Positions 1 to 14,000 of a stretch of 64,000 nt of DNA are shown piece by piece (within the stretch, counting starts at the first letter, position 1; each line of letters starts with the position of its first letter). Location of the stretch: the NCBI RefSeq assembly GCF_001640805.2, contig NC_066856.1, forward strand, positions 16,095,087-16,159,086. The letters run 5' to 3'. The position numbers were made by a program, and so were the translations under genes. The notes under the pieces are model-generated. The model did no database searches, had not been told where the DNA came from, and saw nothing but the letters and a program-made list of their open reading frames with translations. Source of the stretch: Lates calcarifer (lineage: Eukaryota; Chordata; Actinopteri; Centropomidae).

Positions 1-3000
1 ATAGGATTTTTCATTAACAAATCCAAAGGTTTCGTAACAAGACTGATGTTTATGTCATCTAATTTTTTAAACTTCCAAATAGCCCATATTGAGTTTTTTG
101 TATTAAAAACCCAGTATGGGCTGCACTATGGTGTTTCAAGAGGTCACAGGTCAAAAATGTTGGGAATCACTGTTTTTATTATTTATGTGCAGAAAAAAGC
201 TTTTCACCATTTTAAATTGTTTGACTTCTTTGTCCGTATTATATGTCCAAAGGCTTTAAACACATAGTAGATCTCCTTATGTGTCACATTAAAATGAAAA
301 TCAATATGTGTGTTCTATCAGCGGCCTCTGCAGCCATAGGTTGTTACAACCCTTAGATGCAAACAGCTCATGTACAGAAAACAAAGCCTATCAATTGTTA
401 AGGCAACATACGTAAAATTCATTGAAAGAGGTTGATAAAGGAAAGAAAGACTTACTGAGCTAGCTTCTTCTCCGTGTGATGTAGTGCTGTAAAGCGTTAT
501 GCTCTTCTCGCTGGAGATCATACCTGTTCAACCCAAGTTACAAAGTGCAAAAGCAGAGTGGGAATAAAAGAGACGACAGTTTTGCCTATTACAAGGCAGT
601 GTACCATCAAAATGACTTTGAAGCTGTTTTTGTAAAGTTAAATAGTTGCATAATGTTGCTTTAATGATGTCGTATCATCATATTGTTTTCTTCTGCAGTG
701 GGTAAATAGCACCCAACAGGAGAATTAGCGCCACCAACTCTTTATCTCTATTTGCCCAGTGCCTGATATTCACATAATAGTAATTAATTCACACGGTCTT
801 TTGCCAGTTTTATTGCTAAGGTGCTTAAATCTGGATGGAAACTTGACTAAAGAATGCACATTTACCAAATATCCTCTCTAGATTTGCAGTAGCAGTGAGT
901 GTGTATGGGTATGTGTGTGCATGCATGCCTCTGTTGTTTGCTCATTCTCCTCCTTCCTCTCTAAAGCCTCAAATAGAGACACCTTTGTCCTTTTATATCC
1001 TTTTTGATCTGACACGCAGTCATGTGTAAACTCAAAAAACCTTTAATTCTGTGATTCATAGGCCTCCTCAGTCTTGCCTTGCGACAGGCACCAGTCTGCT
1101 GCTGCTGTTAATGTCTTTCAGCAAGAATTTATGTCTACATCCATGCCTCTCTCCTCCTGTCTCCTACTCAACCCATTAGAGAATTCCCCACCAAAGGTTC
1201 TCTGGAACGCCTTGCATCAGAGCCACACTAATGAAAGGCATTATACATTACAAAGTGTTTGATTTAAGGATGATTTACAGTCCTTTCCCTCAGCAGCCGG
1301 GAATGGAAACCTTCCTAGAGATAAGCTCCCGAATCCATCAGCAATATTCAAAGGACATCAAAGGGTTCAAATTGTGTATAGGATTCATCATCAGTGTAAG
1401 AACCACAAAGAGAGGTTTCTATCAGATGTGAAATTTCCATAACAGAGTGAGAGGCATGTGAGTTATTATGATCCTAAAATCAATGGCAGCTTTCATGATA
1501 TGCAGCCGAGCATGTTTAGGTGCTCAATTGTTGCGTCGTACCTGTCATTGATCTGGTGCTGACACAAACATCACTTCTGTCTGTATACGCTCATGAGATA
1601 TCCCAAACCTTCTAGAGCAGATAACCTTTCTCTGCATTTCCTGCTCCTCACATAAATTTCCCTTGCGCTGCAGTACCAAACAGTTGTGATTACTTTTGCT
1701 GATGAAAGAGCAACTATTTTAATTTTGTTAAGAAACAAGAGTAAAATATTCATGAATTTTCACCCTGCCTGCCAGTTTTAATAATTGGCAGGATGTCGTT
1801 TACCACCTACACCAACCCCTAATACCTGACAGCTTGTAACCAGCAGCATTTAATCACAGCTGACAACTGATAATCCATGTCTCAGCACTGATGGATCATT
1901 GGCTTTTATTTTTTTCCTTCTTCCTTGCCCCCTTTTTTTTTTTAACGTTTTTTTTTTTTTTTTAATTTTGTTTTTGTCTTGATGTTAGACTCAGAGCTGG
2001 TTGGGGCTGGGATATGTGATAATTTAGTGTGAATTGCTTTTAAGAACCTCCTTGGATCCCGTCCTCGGGTGTGAGTTGTCACAGGGTTGAGTTTCTAGAT
2101 TGCCTACAAAGGATTCAGGAGGCTTGATCTAAATTTATAAGGACACTGCTGCAGTAACACCCACTTTGATGGCCGTCGTGGTGGCTATCATTCGTCGTCC
2201 ATATGGCATGTGTGCGTGTGATATGCTTCTCCTGTACAGCATGTACTGAGTGAGATTTCTCCTTCTTTTCTTTGCTGCAGCTAAGTGTTGCTGCACAGAA
2301 GATGCTGAAATGAAAGCTCAGTGGGGGTTTTTTGCTGAAAAGAGATAACTTGATTTTCAGATAGCATGTTTATATGAATAAAAAATCATTACAGCACATG
2401 CTGCTGGGTGTAAATAAATTGGGTTATTTGTTTGTTAATTTCATTTACTGCATTATTTATATTTGTCAACAGTGCTATATAATAAAGGGAGTAAGCTTCT
2501 GTGTAGTCCTGGGTTCAGAGGCAAAATAAAGTGGGCCGAAACAAATAGCATTCACTTGTTTAACTCACAGATATGAATGCTCCTCTTGCATTGCCTCAAG
2601 CAAGAGCAGTTCTTATCATGAGTCATTTTTATACTTGTAATAATGAAGTAGGAATGCCTGACTCCGTAACATATGCACTTATTTTCAGCATAACATCCAG
2701 TGGACTGACCTGACACTAAATTTATTTTTAATATGGTCAAAGCAGGCAGGTCTGGTTGTATTTTAGATTTTAGAATACAAAGAGTGGGTGTAATACATGC
2801 ATTAACCCTTTAATGGTCTTCTCAGCTGTTTAGCAGGATGTACTTTGAGCTGCAATGTCCTGTTGAAAAGTAAGTTGCACTGAGCTTGACCTGACTGAAC
2901 CCTCTTTAGCGCTTGATTGAAGTATGTTAGGCCTAAAGACTCCCAGGGTGCAAAGCAGTTTTCCAAACCTTTTCAGGTGACTTCATGCCAAGAAGTTAGC

Positions 3001-4877
3001 AGCAGAAAAAATAACTCTTACACCCCATTCAGACTTGATTTATTTCTCCAGGGGAAGTGGGTTTGGTTTTGACATTACGTACGCTGGTGTTTTTAGTCCT
3101 GTCCAGAGCATGTATGTGGGTAATCTTTCACTCTCACCTCAGTAATAATTAGAGATGCAATTAGATCCTGTTTTTCAGCAAAGTAGCTGGTTTTGTAATT
3201 TAAGTTGCATACAGAGTGACATACTTTTATATTTGAAATATAGTATACACAGAACATCAACATACAGGCCTATTCAGGAACCAATATGACAACAGATAGA
3301 AATTAAATCCATCAGAAGTGCAAGACCCAATTAAATGTGTTGTTTTAATATCAGCTACACGTAGATACTCTTTATCTTCTTCTGTTAATGGTAAGAGTAA
3401 AAGAATTACTCAACAACCACAAAAAGGTGAGATTAAAACTACAAAGGAAAAGTACCAGTGGGTGCTGTCTAAATCAAAGAAATACATATAACCAAAAGAC
3501 AACTCTCAAAAAAAGAACACTATCTCTTAAATAAAATCAAAAGTGGAAATAAAAGCCTTGCTGCCTGAATTCACAAACAAAACATAACAGAGACAGCACA
3601 GTGTATCAAACAAAACAAACAAAAAAAATCGGTATACAAGTAGCTAGTTAATCAGTTTTTAAGTCTAATACTTTGCCCAGTCCCAAGATAGATGTACGAG
3701 TGACTCGGATAGTACAAGTTCCTGTTATTCATCAAACACCCAGAACAGACACAGCTGTGGTCAGACTGGCAGGTTGGTCGAGGGCTCAGTCCCCAAATTG
3801 CATCCAAGTGGTTGGTGGAGCGGAACTGTGAGGCACCAATCAGGAAGCAGGAGGCAGGAGTTAAAGTGATCAGAGGCCACGCCTTCCCAACTGAAGCCAA
3901 TCATGAGCCGGGGACCGCAAAGTAAAATTAGCATACAGGAAACAGCGAGAAAGACTTATATACCTGGTTGGCAGTAGCGCCAACGACGCCATTAAAAGCA
4001 TGCCGAGTTAGCGTTAGCATTCTTTTTTCGTCTTGTTACCACTAGTGTACAGACAACCGTCACTGGATTATTTAGATACTGAAGAAAACTTAAAAACGTG
4101 ATGGTTCTCAGGCAAGTTCTGAAGCGTCTGTTTTCTGTGATTTCTAAGAAGATTTAAAGACATTTATTCAAAATACCTCAAGCGTACGTCAGAACAAATG
4201 TTACCAGTATCCGTTTCACGTCTGTATGTTCAGATTTGACTGAGTTATGACTCTGAGAAAGAGAGCCTTTCACCTCATACAGTATCTTTGCCTATGTGCC
4301 TCCCCTTAAACTGTCCCACACCCGTTTTGGAAGGCTTTCGGTGGGAACATTAAAGAGTTAATATTGAACCTCATCACTATGTGCGTTATGGTCTAGATAC
4401 TGGGATTGAGAGAGTAAACGCTGGACAATAATTTACTTTGGAGAAATCACTTCCCAAAAAGAAAGCACTTCATCCGTAAGAGGTTGCCAAGCTCTTGCCA
4501 AATAAGCACTTACTGTACTTTCAGAGATAAACGACTGAAAACCACAGCCAAACATTGCAAAGACAATCTTTTCCATCAATCAGAATCAAGCTGATTTTCT
4601 TCAGTTTACTCACACTGTTTCTCAGCCTCTTAAGAAAGATTTATGCCTCTGTGTTAATAAATCTGTGACAGAGTGAAAAGTGATACATATACGAAAGGCT
4701 TGATGACAGTGCTTTCCTCGTGCTGATAACACGAGGGACAATAACAGCCAGTTCTGACTGCATGCACACATTAAACAATTTACATGTTGAATTAACACCT
4801 CATCAGCCAGTGAGATTGGATAAAGATCAGGAAGGTAACTAATCTTGAATGTCTTTTTGTATTCCTGTTGTCTTCAG
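1..4877 (+). other. cdh7 intron (right part)
   Basis: No exon of the cadherin family found; in particular, the 122-bp NDN-containing exon that should precede 4878 is missing, so the intron is at least 4.9 kb. It holds T-rich tracts at 1907-1975 and a less AT-rich stretch at 3660-4030 with no recognised gene. Confidence 0.75.
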
Positions 4878-4995
4878 GTGATTCAGACCATCAGTGCGGT
4901 GGATAAGGACGAACCTCTGAGCGGTCACCGCTTTTATTTCGCCCTTGCTGCACCTGTTGCCGGGAACCTCAACTTCACTCTGCGAGATAACAAAG
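4878..4995 (+). CDS. cdh7: cdh7 exon (third from last): start of EC5
   Basis: The 118-bp exon has acceptor tcttcag before 4878 and donor gtgcaa from 4996. It starts in phase 0 with [13 protein letters not shown] and ends one base into an Asp codon completed by the next exon. The length of 118 bp is the standard size of this type II cadherin exon and is the reference for the frameshift in the cdh19 equivalent. Confidence 0.93.
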
Positions 4996-7900
4996 GTGCA
5001 ACACCTCTCTGTGTAATGCCTTGGTATTGCCTTCAGGCTACCTTTTCTTACTGTTATTTTGTGATTATCTGGTTATATGAAAGTGTCTCCCAGCCAAATT
5101 CACATAGAAATCTGTTCGTCTGGGGTATCTGCAGGTCTTGAATACATTGATATCAGGTCTTGGTTTGTTCAGTGCCTTTTTGTGCCGTTTCAATGGCATC
5201 ATCAGACCAGTAGCAAACATTGTCACTACTACTGACTACAGAAGCTAGGAGGCTCATCCTCTTATGATGGGCAAGTGTCAGTTTTCACAAAAACTTAAAT
5301 ACACATAATTACTTTGCATTGGTTAATCTATCAATTTCATCCAGTTTATCAAGGCCCAAGTTGAATTCATTTAATTAATAATATAGTTAAGAAGTGCTGA
5401 ATGGTCTGGTGGAAGAAGTATCCAGGTTTTACCTAAGTAAATGTAGAAATTCTATAATGTAAAAATAAAGTAAAATTCCTGCATTCAAATGTACTACAGG
5501 TATTTAAAGTGAAAGTACTAATTATGCAGAATGGAGGCTTAGAGTACAGTTATGGAGTCCCCATAGGATTTGTTTTATTGTTGCACACAGAGCGTAATTC
5601 ACAAATTATATCATTATCTTGTGAAACAAGATCCCAAAACAAGTCTTAAATTATCATGGCGAACTCTGCAGAAACCAACATCAACTTAGACTAAGTTCCT
5701 ACGTCCTTGTCAAAGCCCCAGGTGTCAGATCAGCCCTGCTGCATGTGGCTGCTAAATCAAAACCTCCCTTGAGAAAATTGCCAGTGGCCCTCAGAGTCTG
5801 TAAGAGGTGTTGGTCAAGTTAGGTATGGTATATTTGCTGCTTACTTCCTTCGAATTGAGCCTGGCAGCAATGCAATTGACACTTTGGCCATTGCTCACTC
5901 TGGCTCTCTATATCTGCCCTGCATTTGTACACAATCTAGTCTGCAGTCTGACACTAGAGAAGAAGTACCAGAGTAACCAGTGCCTCCCGGCGTGCCCCGT
6001 TGTGCCAAATGAAAACATAATTCTGCTATGACAATGCCCTCTGTACCATTTTTTTGTAATTGTTCATCGAAACTGAATGCAAAAACAAACTTTCCTCTGC
6101 AACTGGAGCACATCTGAGATAACTCAATTTGTGCCACAATCCACTACACCACAGCCTTGTTCTGCTTAGTGTGGGGTCTCTGAGTACTAGAGCACAAAAT
6201 ATCATAACCTTAGCACACAAACTAAAACTGCCTTTGTACTATAATCATTTGCTCACCACCTACACGCAAAGTAGTGGGTGGTTGAGGAAAATTAGCTTCT
6301 CCTATAGGAAAACTTAGGTGTTCATTGGCATATAGCTTTTTAAGGCACAAGAAAATTGTGCCTGACTTTATAATCACTTACTTAGATCCCTGCTGCTTTA
6401 AAAACACCTGCAGAGCTGATACACTCTCTGAAGTAATGCCCTGTGTTGAGTGTTTCGTTCACACATGTAGGAGCTCAGCTAAGGCTGCCACCTTACATTT
6501 TAGAGGTAGCAACAGCAGCCAGGTTTTGCCACACTAATCCGTGCGAGTGCAGACCTGTGTTACATGTTTGAAGTTACCTCTTAGCAGATTAAGAGCAACT
6601 TGGCTAGAAGACAGTGTTTGATAGCTTTGTCGAGGAAAGGTTCTCTGTGAAAACACAGTATGCTTCCGCGTGTTTATTTTGATTACATTATGAGTATGTG
6701 CAGAATATGCACCCCTATCACCAGGCGAGAACATAGCTATTGGACAATTTATGTTCAGTGGTGTTTTTTGATGCCAATGTTGTTACGTTTAAGGTTATGG
6801 TTAAGCAACTGAAACACTCTGCTAGAAGTAAAGGAACAGTTCAGAAGTCACATCCTTGGAGAGCGTTAGATGAGAGGATTAATATCACCAGGCTAGCCAT
6901 TTCCCCCTACTTCCAGTCTTTGTGCTAAGCTAAGCTAACTTGCCGCTGGCACTAGCTTCATACTCAACCAACACTTTTCATTTAAGTCTCGGCAAGAAAG
7001 TGTATGCAGGTATTTAAAAAAGTCAAACTATTTCTTAAAGAAATGGTTAAAGTACATAATTTATTTTGAAAAATTAAGTAAGAATCAAAGTAAAACAGAC
7101 ATCTTTAGGTGTTGTTTAACCAAAGAGAGCACAGAGAAAGCAACAAATACAGAAATCTGATGTGAAATAACCAAACTTTTGTAAACTATGCAGAAAACAC
7201 TGTATTTTTATAGAGTCATCATTTATAGTAAGTACCTGACTGAGAAAATAGGTTTTCAGGACCTTAAAGGTTAGGCAACTAAAACATTTTGGTAAGGAAG
7301 ATTAAGCCAACTTTAAACCCCATCAGAAGTGCTTGTCCGATGGTCAAAAACCACCTCTTCCCTGTGCACCAAGTGAAGTCAATAAAGAAATACTTAGAAA
7401 TAGTAGTCTGGTGACCTCAACCCCACGCAGCACCTCAGGGATGAAGTGGAACGCTGACTGTGATTCAGGCCTTATCTGCCGACATCAGCGACCAACCTTA
7501 CTAATGCTCCTGCTGTCGAATGGGAGCAAATCCCTGCAGCCAGGGTCCAAAATCTTGTGGAAAGCCTGAAACCAGAGGAGTGGAGGCAATTACAGCAGCC
7601 TGTAGTTTTGGGACTTAATTATTCAGTGCTTACATATAGTGCTTATACATGCAGCCTAATGTCTTATTTTTACTTGTATGTGTTTACTGCCCTGCTGCAC
7701 ACAGATGTCCCTTGAGGACAAATAACAGGCACGACAAAATGTCTCATGCTTAGTACAAGAACATATTTATTTAACATTTTGAGTGTTTTATTTTGAAACC
7801 TGTCACAGTTGTTACCAGCCAAGTGTGTGTTTTTCTTCACCCATAAGAACATTTAGCTGATTTTACTAATGTGGCATTTACAAAAGAACCCATCTCTATA

Positions 7901-10900
7901 TTCATTTTCACCTTGTTCTCAGACTTCAGAGAGCAATCTGAATATCACTCAGAAAAACAAAGGAGTTGTCCTTCAAGGCAAAATCTACATTTCAATTGTG
8001 ACTGCTCAGTTTGAAAGTGCATTTCAATCTATTGATATGGTTGTCATGAAGCAGCTTTTTTTAGCTGCTGTAATGGCACATTGTTCTCCTCTGGCTGCCT
8101 CATTCTCTCTCATATGCTGAGATTTTATATAAGATCTTACCATCAAACCAAAGCTGTTATTAGCCAACAGGTGGTCAAGACCAGGGAGAGACGCCACAGT
8201 GTGTCATGTAATGAATTGTGTTAATGACACCATCTGTTGGCATTTCTGCTTATAATACTGTAAAATCATTCCAAACTGCACAAGCAAAGCACAGCAATCA
8301 TTACAGAACAGAAGTGAAGCCTCTTGCTAGTGATATATATACGCAGTTCATTGTTCATTTTAAGCCAATAAACTTGATATGCAAATGAAGCCCAGGCTTT
8401 TTTCCTCACATGTCTGACCAACGTACGCTTCTACTCTATTTTACAGACAACACAGCATCCATACTGACAAAGCGAGGTGGTTTCAGGAGAAGGGAGCAGC
8501 CTGTTTATCGGCTGCCCGTGCTTATCGTGGACAGTGGAAGTCCTGCCCTCAGCAGCACTAACACGCTCTCAGTGCGTGTGTGTGACTGCGACTCTGACGG
8601 CGTGGCCTTGTCTTGTGGAGCCGTGGCCTACACTTCGACTGGCCTGAGCACCGGTGCCCTCCTGGCTATTTTAGGCTGCATTATCACACTTCTAGGTAAG
8701 ATCCATGACCTCAGTGTCAGAGATGCAAAGTCCATGTATCTACTGATGGGTTTTTTTGTAGCTGAGAGGTTGGTGTAAAGCTCAGAGTGATGTGTGCCAT
8801 TTTTGTAGAGGTCATTGATGCTGTAGTTTTTACAACCTGGATTTTATTTTTGCAGCTTTGGTCATGGTTCCTGTCAGATATAACATTTTATTTCACTATA
8901 TAATTGTGGTTATTCACCAATATAACTTGTATATACAAGTTGTCTGATCGTGGCATTGTTGAAGTGTTTAGATCCTTTATTTTAGGAAAAGTAGCCATAC
9001 AGGAAAAGCAAAGACATCCAATCCAAAAAGCCAATCTGCAGGAAATCAATAGAACAAGCAGTAGTGTGAGCAGCTAATAGCTACTGATGTTGCCAAGCAC
9101 ACAAACACAGACTGAGCAGAGCCAAGACGTTGACTGTCGAAGTACATATTAGTATGAGGAGCAAATATTTAGCTTGGTGAAGCGAGGCAGTGATCCACGG
9201 ATCTCAGCGAAACCTTTGAGGAGTCAGTGCAGTCACAAGCTTCTGACAGCAGAGCAGGAAAACTTCTCTTTCAGTTTGAAATGTGTGTTTGTGGCCAAGC
9301 CCATTAGCCTTAACAGTTAAGAACCTGAACATAGAAAAGCACAGCACAAATGTAGTTATGACCACACAAAGCTCTGAATAGTTCTTAGAAAAGTAGTGGT
9401 AGTAGTTGCTTTAGAAGCATGAAACATACATTATGTTGCTGATAATACTTCTGTGCTTTTATTTCAGTAGGATAAATGAATGCAGAACTTTTACTTGTAG
9501 TGGGTTAACACAGTTTGTGCAGTTCAGATTTAAGTGGAGGTAATGTAGGTACAGTATACAACCTTGCAAACAGCAAAACACTGTTCACCTCAGTGTTTTA
9601 CAACCCATCCAGACTTATCTTTTCTGCATTCTTCAGGCAGTTGAGTGTCTGAGAGGAGCTTTGTTAAAACAGAACTGCATCTTGAGGTCTTGCACGGGTC
9701 AAACCTAGGGGGAGATATCTTCCCCTCATTTTTCCTCTTTAGTAAATACATGTGACCTGGGTCAGACAGCTCTGAATAGCAGCAGGGATGTTTACAAGTA
9801 AAATACCTCTGAAATCCTGCCAGCAGGATCAATTAACTACAGCCGGTATAGTGCACTTTTAGGGGAATTTTTATTTGGTTAGTGTTTAGAGCACCCTTTG
9901 GACTTTAGCATTCATTCTATGGGTTGTTCTCTAAGAAAGCTGGTAAGTTAACTTCATGTCAGATATTTAATTTTGTTTGTCCAACCTTAGGGGGATGTAG
10001 GAGAGCAAGATTTTTTGTTCAAATGATGCTCAGGCTGTAATGGAATTACTGTAAATTCAGTATCTATTTTTGATATTTAAAAATATCTAATACAATTAAT
10101 TGGACACATAGATAAACACAAGTCTTTCTCCCAGTCTTTCTATTGCAAAGTATTTGTAGTTTATGTTTAAATCTCCACAAACTTTTTAAAAACCTTCTAC
10201 TGCCAATTATGATTATGTGTCATTTATGTGACAGCCAGCCCCTCCTGTCTTTCAGCACACTATACTAAAACAAAGTGCAATGACGTGCATTTTCATTGAG
10301 AGAAAGCAGTGCCTGAAGGCAGCCTGAGTCAGTGATGAGATTTGAGATTTGAGATCGTTTTCCCTTCTCTGGGAGCTACACGTACATGTCAGTGTATTTT
10401 ATTAACTAAATTAGAATATTTCATGGAGGTCACAGAGATAAGTGCTATATGGAATGCTGTGTTTCAAGGACAGACACTGCTTCTGTTTTCTGGCGTTACA
10501 CCATATGTTGAGATCTTAGTAAAGACACTTGTAAATGAGAATTCATTAACATACCCTTAAAGATGATGCAGCGCTGAGCCATCACCTCCAGGCTGCATTA
10601 TTGCTCATAAAACCCACAGACATAGCGTTACCCCATCAGGGCAGAGTCATAGTTTAACGCTTAGGTGATCTTCATTGTAAGCTGAGGAGGATCTAAGCAG
10701 CATATACAATAACTGAAATGAGTTCTTTGATGGGGTCAAACTTTGCTTTTTATTCCACTCCCCTTGAAGTTTGCCTTCCCTTTATTGCGACAGAGAATAC
10801 TTTTAGTGATAAATGAAAACTTCAAAAGAGCAACAGGGGGAAATACGTGGCTGCGCAACCCTGAACCCGGCATCGCTAATGAAAACCAGCTCTGCTCGGC

Positions 10901-10964
10901 ATGGCCTCAGGCCACAGGCTTAGAACTAATGGCCTCCAGTTTAATATACCTCCATGATGCCTTG

Positions 10965-11013
<49 letters not shown>

Positions 11014-14000
11014 TTAGCTGTCCCCATCAGTCTGTTTTGCTCAATTGGATCAGCCTCTTTGCTTCTTTTCTCTGTTTCTTCTTTGTGCATATTCGTTCCC
11101 CCCATCAGAGCCCCTCCTCCTTCCCTTGTATTAACAGCCCATGCGTGACTGCTCTGCCCAATCCTTTATTCTGATCTTCCTTGATGGTCTTCCATCAAGA
11201 CCTCTTTCAATCTGTAGGTAGCAATTGCAGCTGTGATTGCGTGTGATTGTATTGTTTTGGATGAGACACGAGCCGGAATAAGACCTGAGCTGTGTCTCAC
11301 TGCTGTCATCCTGAGGTGCGGCCAGTCTGATATCTGCTCCTTTTTCTCTCTCCCCTCCTTCCTCCATCAATCTCTCTCTTTCTCATCAGGTGAGAGGAAC
11401 ACACACTCCCACCGGCAATACTGATTCTAGTTATCGGTCTAATAACTACAATACTTGTTGTTGCTCATGGAGAACTCTTCAGAGTGCCACTCTTCTACTT
11501 GTCTGAGTATTCATCAGTTGTGTCTCAGAACTTCAGTCACAGTAGCTGATACAAAGTGCCCAGTTTCCACCTGCCTGCCTATAAACCACACAGAGCTGTG
11601 TGCATGTTAGCGTTGGCTCTACATACTCATAAGCTAAGTGGTCATTAATCATAAGTTGATATTTTTAGATTTAATTACTGAGCTTGTCCTCTACTCTTAA
11701 CTGTTATATTCTTGAAAATGTCTGGGCACAAATGTTTTTTTTTTTTTTTGAAATGTCATTTAAAATCTTTTTTAATGATACAGTCACTTTTGGATGATAA
11801 ATCCAAACTACTGAGACGATCATTATCTTGTTAAAATCTGGTGCCTTTTTTCCCCCTGGTGTAGGTCAGGTATTGCTCAATCCTCCAGAGGGCCAATTAG
11901 GACATTACGTAGCCCTCCAAATCTCCAGACAGTTATTTCTGTCTGAGTATTGCTTATCAGACTCATTCTATAAATCACCATGTCCATTCATCTGTCTCTT
12001 TATTTTACTGTCTGTCTCCTGTGTTGGCCCTCTGTCTGAGCGTCTTTATTTATGTGTCTATATTCAGATCTGATCTTTAAGCTTGGCTGTGCACATCGTA
12101 ACCTGCGGATGGCTGCATCAGATTTGTGTTTAAACAGTGTAATTGTTTGCTATCTACAACCAGTTGATGTGCTGAAAGTAAAAGTAGAAGAAAAGGAAAT
12201 CAGCCCTTTGTTTTTTAACTGAGCAAGTCAATTAAGTGCAAATTTGTCTTCATAATGACAGTCTGGCAAAAGCTAAAAAGACCTATTGTAAAGGAATTGG
12301 GAGGAAACTGTGAACAGCTTGTGGAAAGATCGAGAGAAAATAAAAACAGAAATGTTGATAAGACAGTAAACAGGGACATAAACTAGACAAATACACAGTG
12401 AACAGTGTGATAGATAACATCAGCAACAACAAAGACACCATAACAGCTATTTGAATCATGGAGCAAACATACAGCAGCACCGATAAAGGACAAAATGTAG
12501 CCAGTAACATGGAGCTTTTCTTTTGGCTGATTCTGATTGTTTCTATGCCCTTCATCAAGTCATTGTGCTCAGTGTCATCCATGCAGGAGAGTGATATCTG
12601 TCATGTTGTTAAACCACAAAGAGACTTTATTTGTCCAGATGCCTTTATTTTCTTACAGTACATATACATACTCCTCCATGCTTGTTGTTCTCTTTTCACC
12701 CTTGTTACAGTTTCTAGGACTAAGATTTGTCATTGCACTTTGAGGTTTCAGAAAAGTTCTTCTTGCACATGTTAAAGTCTTGGTGACAGGTGCGTGGGAT
12801 CAAAAACATTGACTTGAAAAGAAAACCAAAGAATACCCGCACACTGTCCAGCTCTTTGGTCCTCAGACCTTCAACAGGCAGAAATTCATACAAACAAACA
12901 GCACTGTGCAAACAACACTATAGAAATAAAGGCTACTGGCTTTCACCTGCGAAAAATCTGCCAATTAGAGCAGCAACACTTTCTGTTATGCATACAAATT
13001 AAGGGCAATGAGTTTCTCAATTACAAAAGCGATGCTGAGCTCTTACAGTTGTAAACATAAATTAATAAATTTGCCAATATTATAGAACATTGGCTCACAT
13101 TATACAATAGAGAAGAACATTTTTTACAAATAAATCCCATAGCACACTATGTAACCTATAGTCTCTCAGAAGTAGAAAAAGTCCTTAAAGGCAAAAGAGC
13201 AAAAAAATATTCACAACTCATTCATATCTACAAGAGTACAGTGTAAGAAAACATGTAAGATATGATAATGCAAGGCAACAACATTGTCTGATTTCCAGCT
13301 GCACTCTTTAACCAGTGAAAACAGTACAAATATGGAAATCTCTCATAATCAAATAAAATAACCAAAACCCTTTTCTCTTTTCTAAACTCTGATGAAAATT
13401 GTGTTCATGTAGGACCAATTATCACTCATACCAAAAGCTGATTTAGAAAATAGGTTTAAGGGCCCTTCTCCTAGGAATTAGTATTTATGCGTACAACTTC
13501 CTTTTATTTCAGACATCACAGTCTCTGATTAAGACCTCCCTCAGACATGGCACTGTAGCACAAAGGCATAGGAAGTGAGTGGGCGACAAAATGAGTGAAT
13601 AATCAGTCCCAGGTTCACCAGAATCACACAGCGCATGAAAAAAAATTCTGAGAGTACATTCAATGATGCATGCTGGTGAGGAAAGGGCAGCACAGAAAAA
13701 ACACCTTGTTCACTATCGATTGTGCAGAGGTAGATCATTTAAACAGTTCAATTACAGCAAAAGCCTTTTGTAACACTAAACTGACCTTCCTCTCTCCTGT
13801 TTTTCATTTAGTGTACATCATCAGTAAGGTGTTATGAAGAGTGGGACTCCTGTCATATCATGGTTATGTGTTTGCTAAATTGTCTGGGCTGGAAATCATT
13901 TCTTACAGGACCCTTGGTACCTGACTGAATATTTGTATGCTCAACCATCCACCTGCTCATCCTAGTAGGATGTGATTGGATGTTGGCCCGTTTCCAGGCT

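Larger units (their letters stand above)
4996..8446 (+). other. cdh7 intron
   Basis: 3.45 kb, non-coding, with two dispersed fish repeat fragments (5405-5560, 6825-6980). Nothing else recognised. Confidence 0.85.

Noticed and set aside
3652..3900. 82-codon - strand frame in a GC-richer part of the cdh7 intron
   Set aside because: Cys-rich by composition only, with no splice context in the cadherin frame and no family resemblance. May be part of an unclassified repeat.
10743..11174. 143-codon + strand frame
   Set aside because: It is carried by the (TG)n microsatellite (poly Cys-Val) and flanking DNA, with no domain or splice context.
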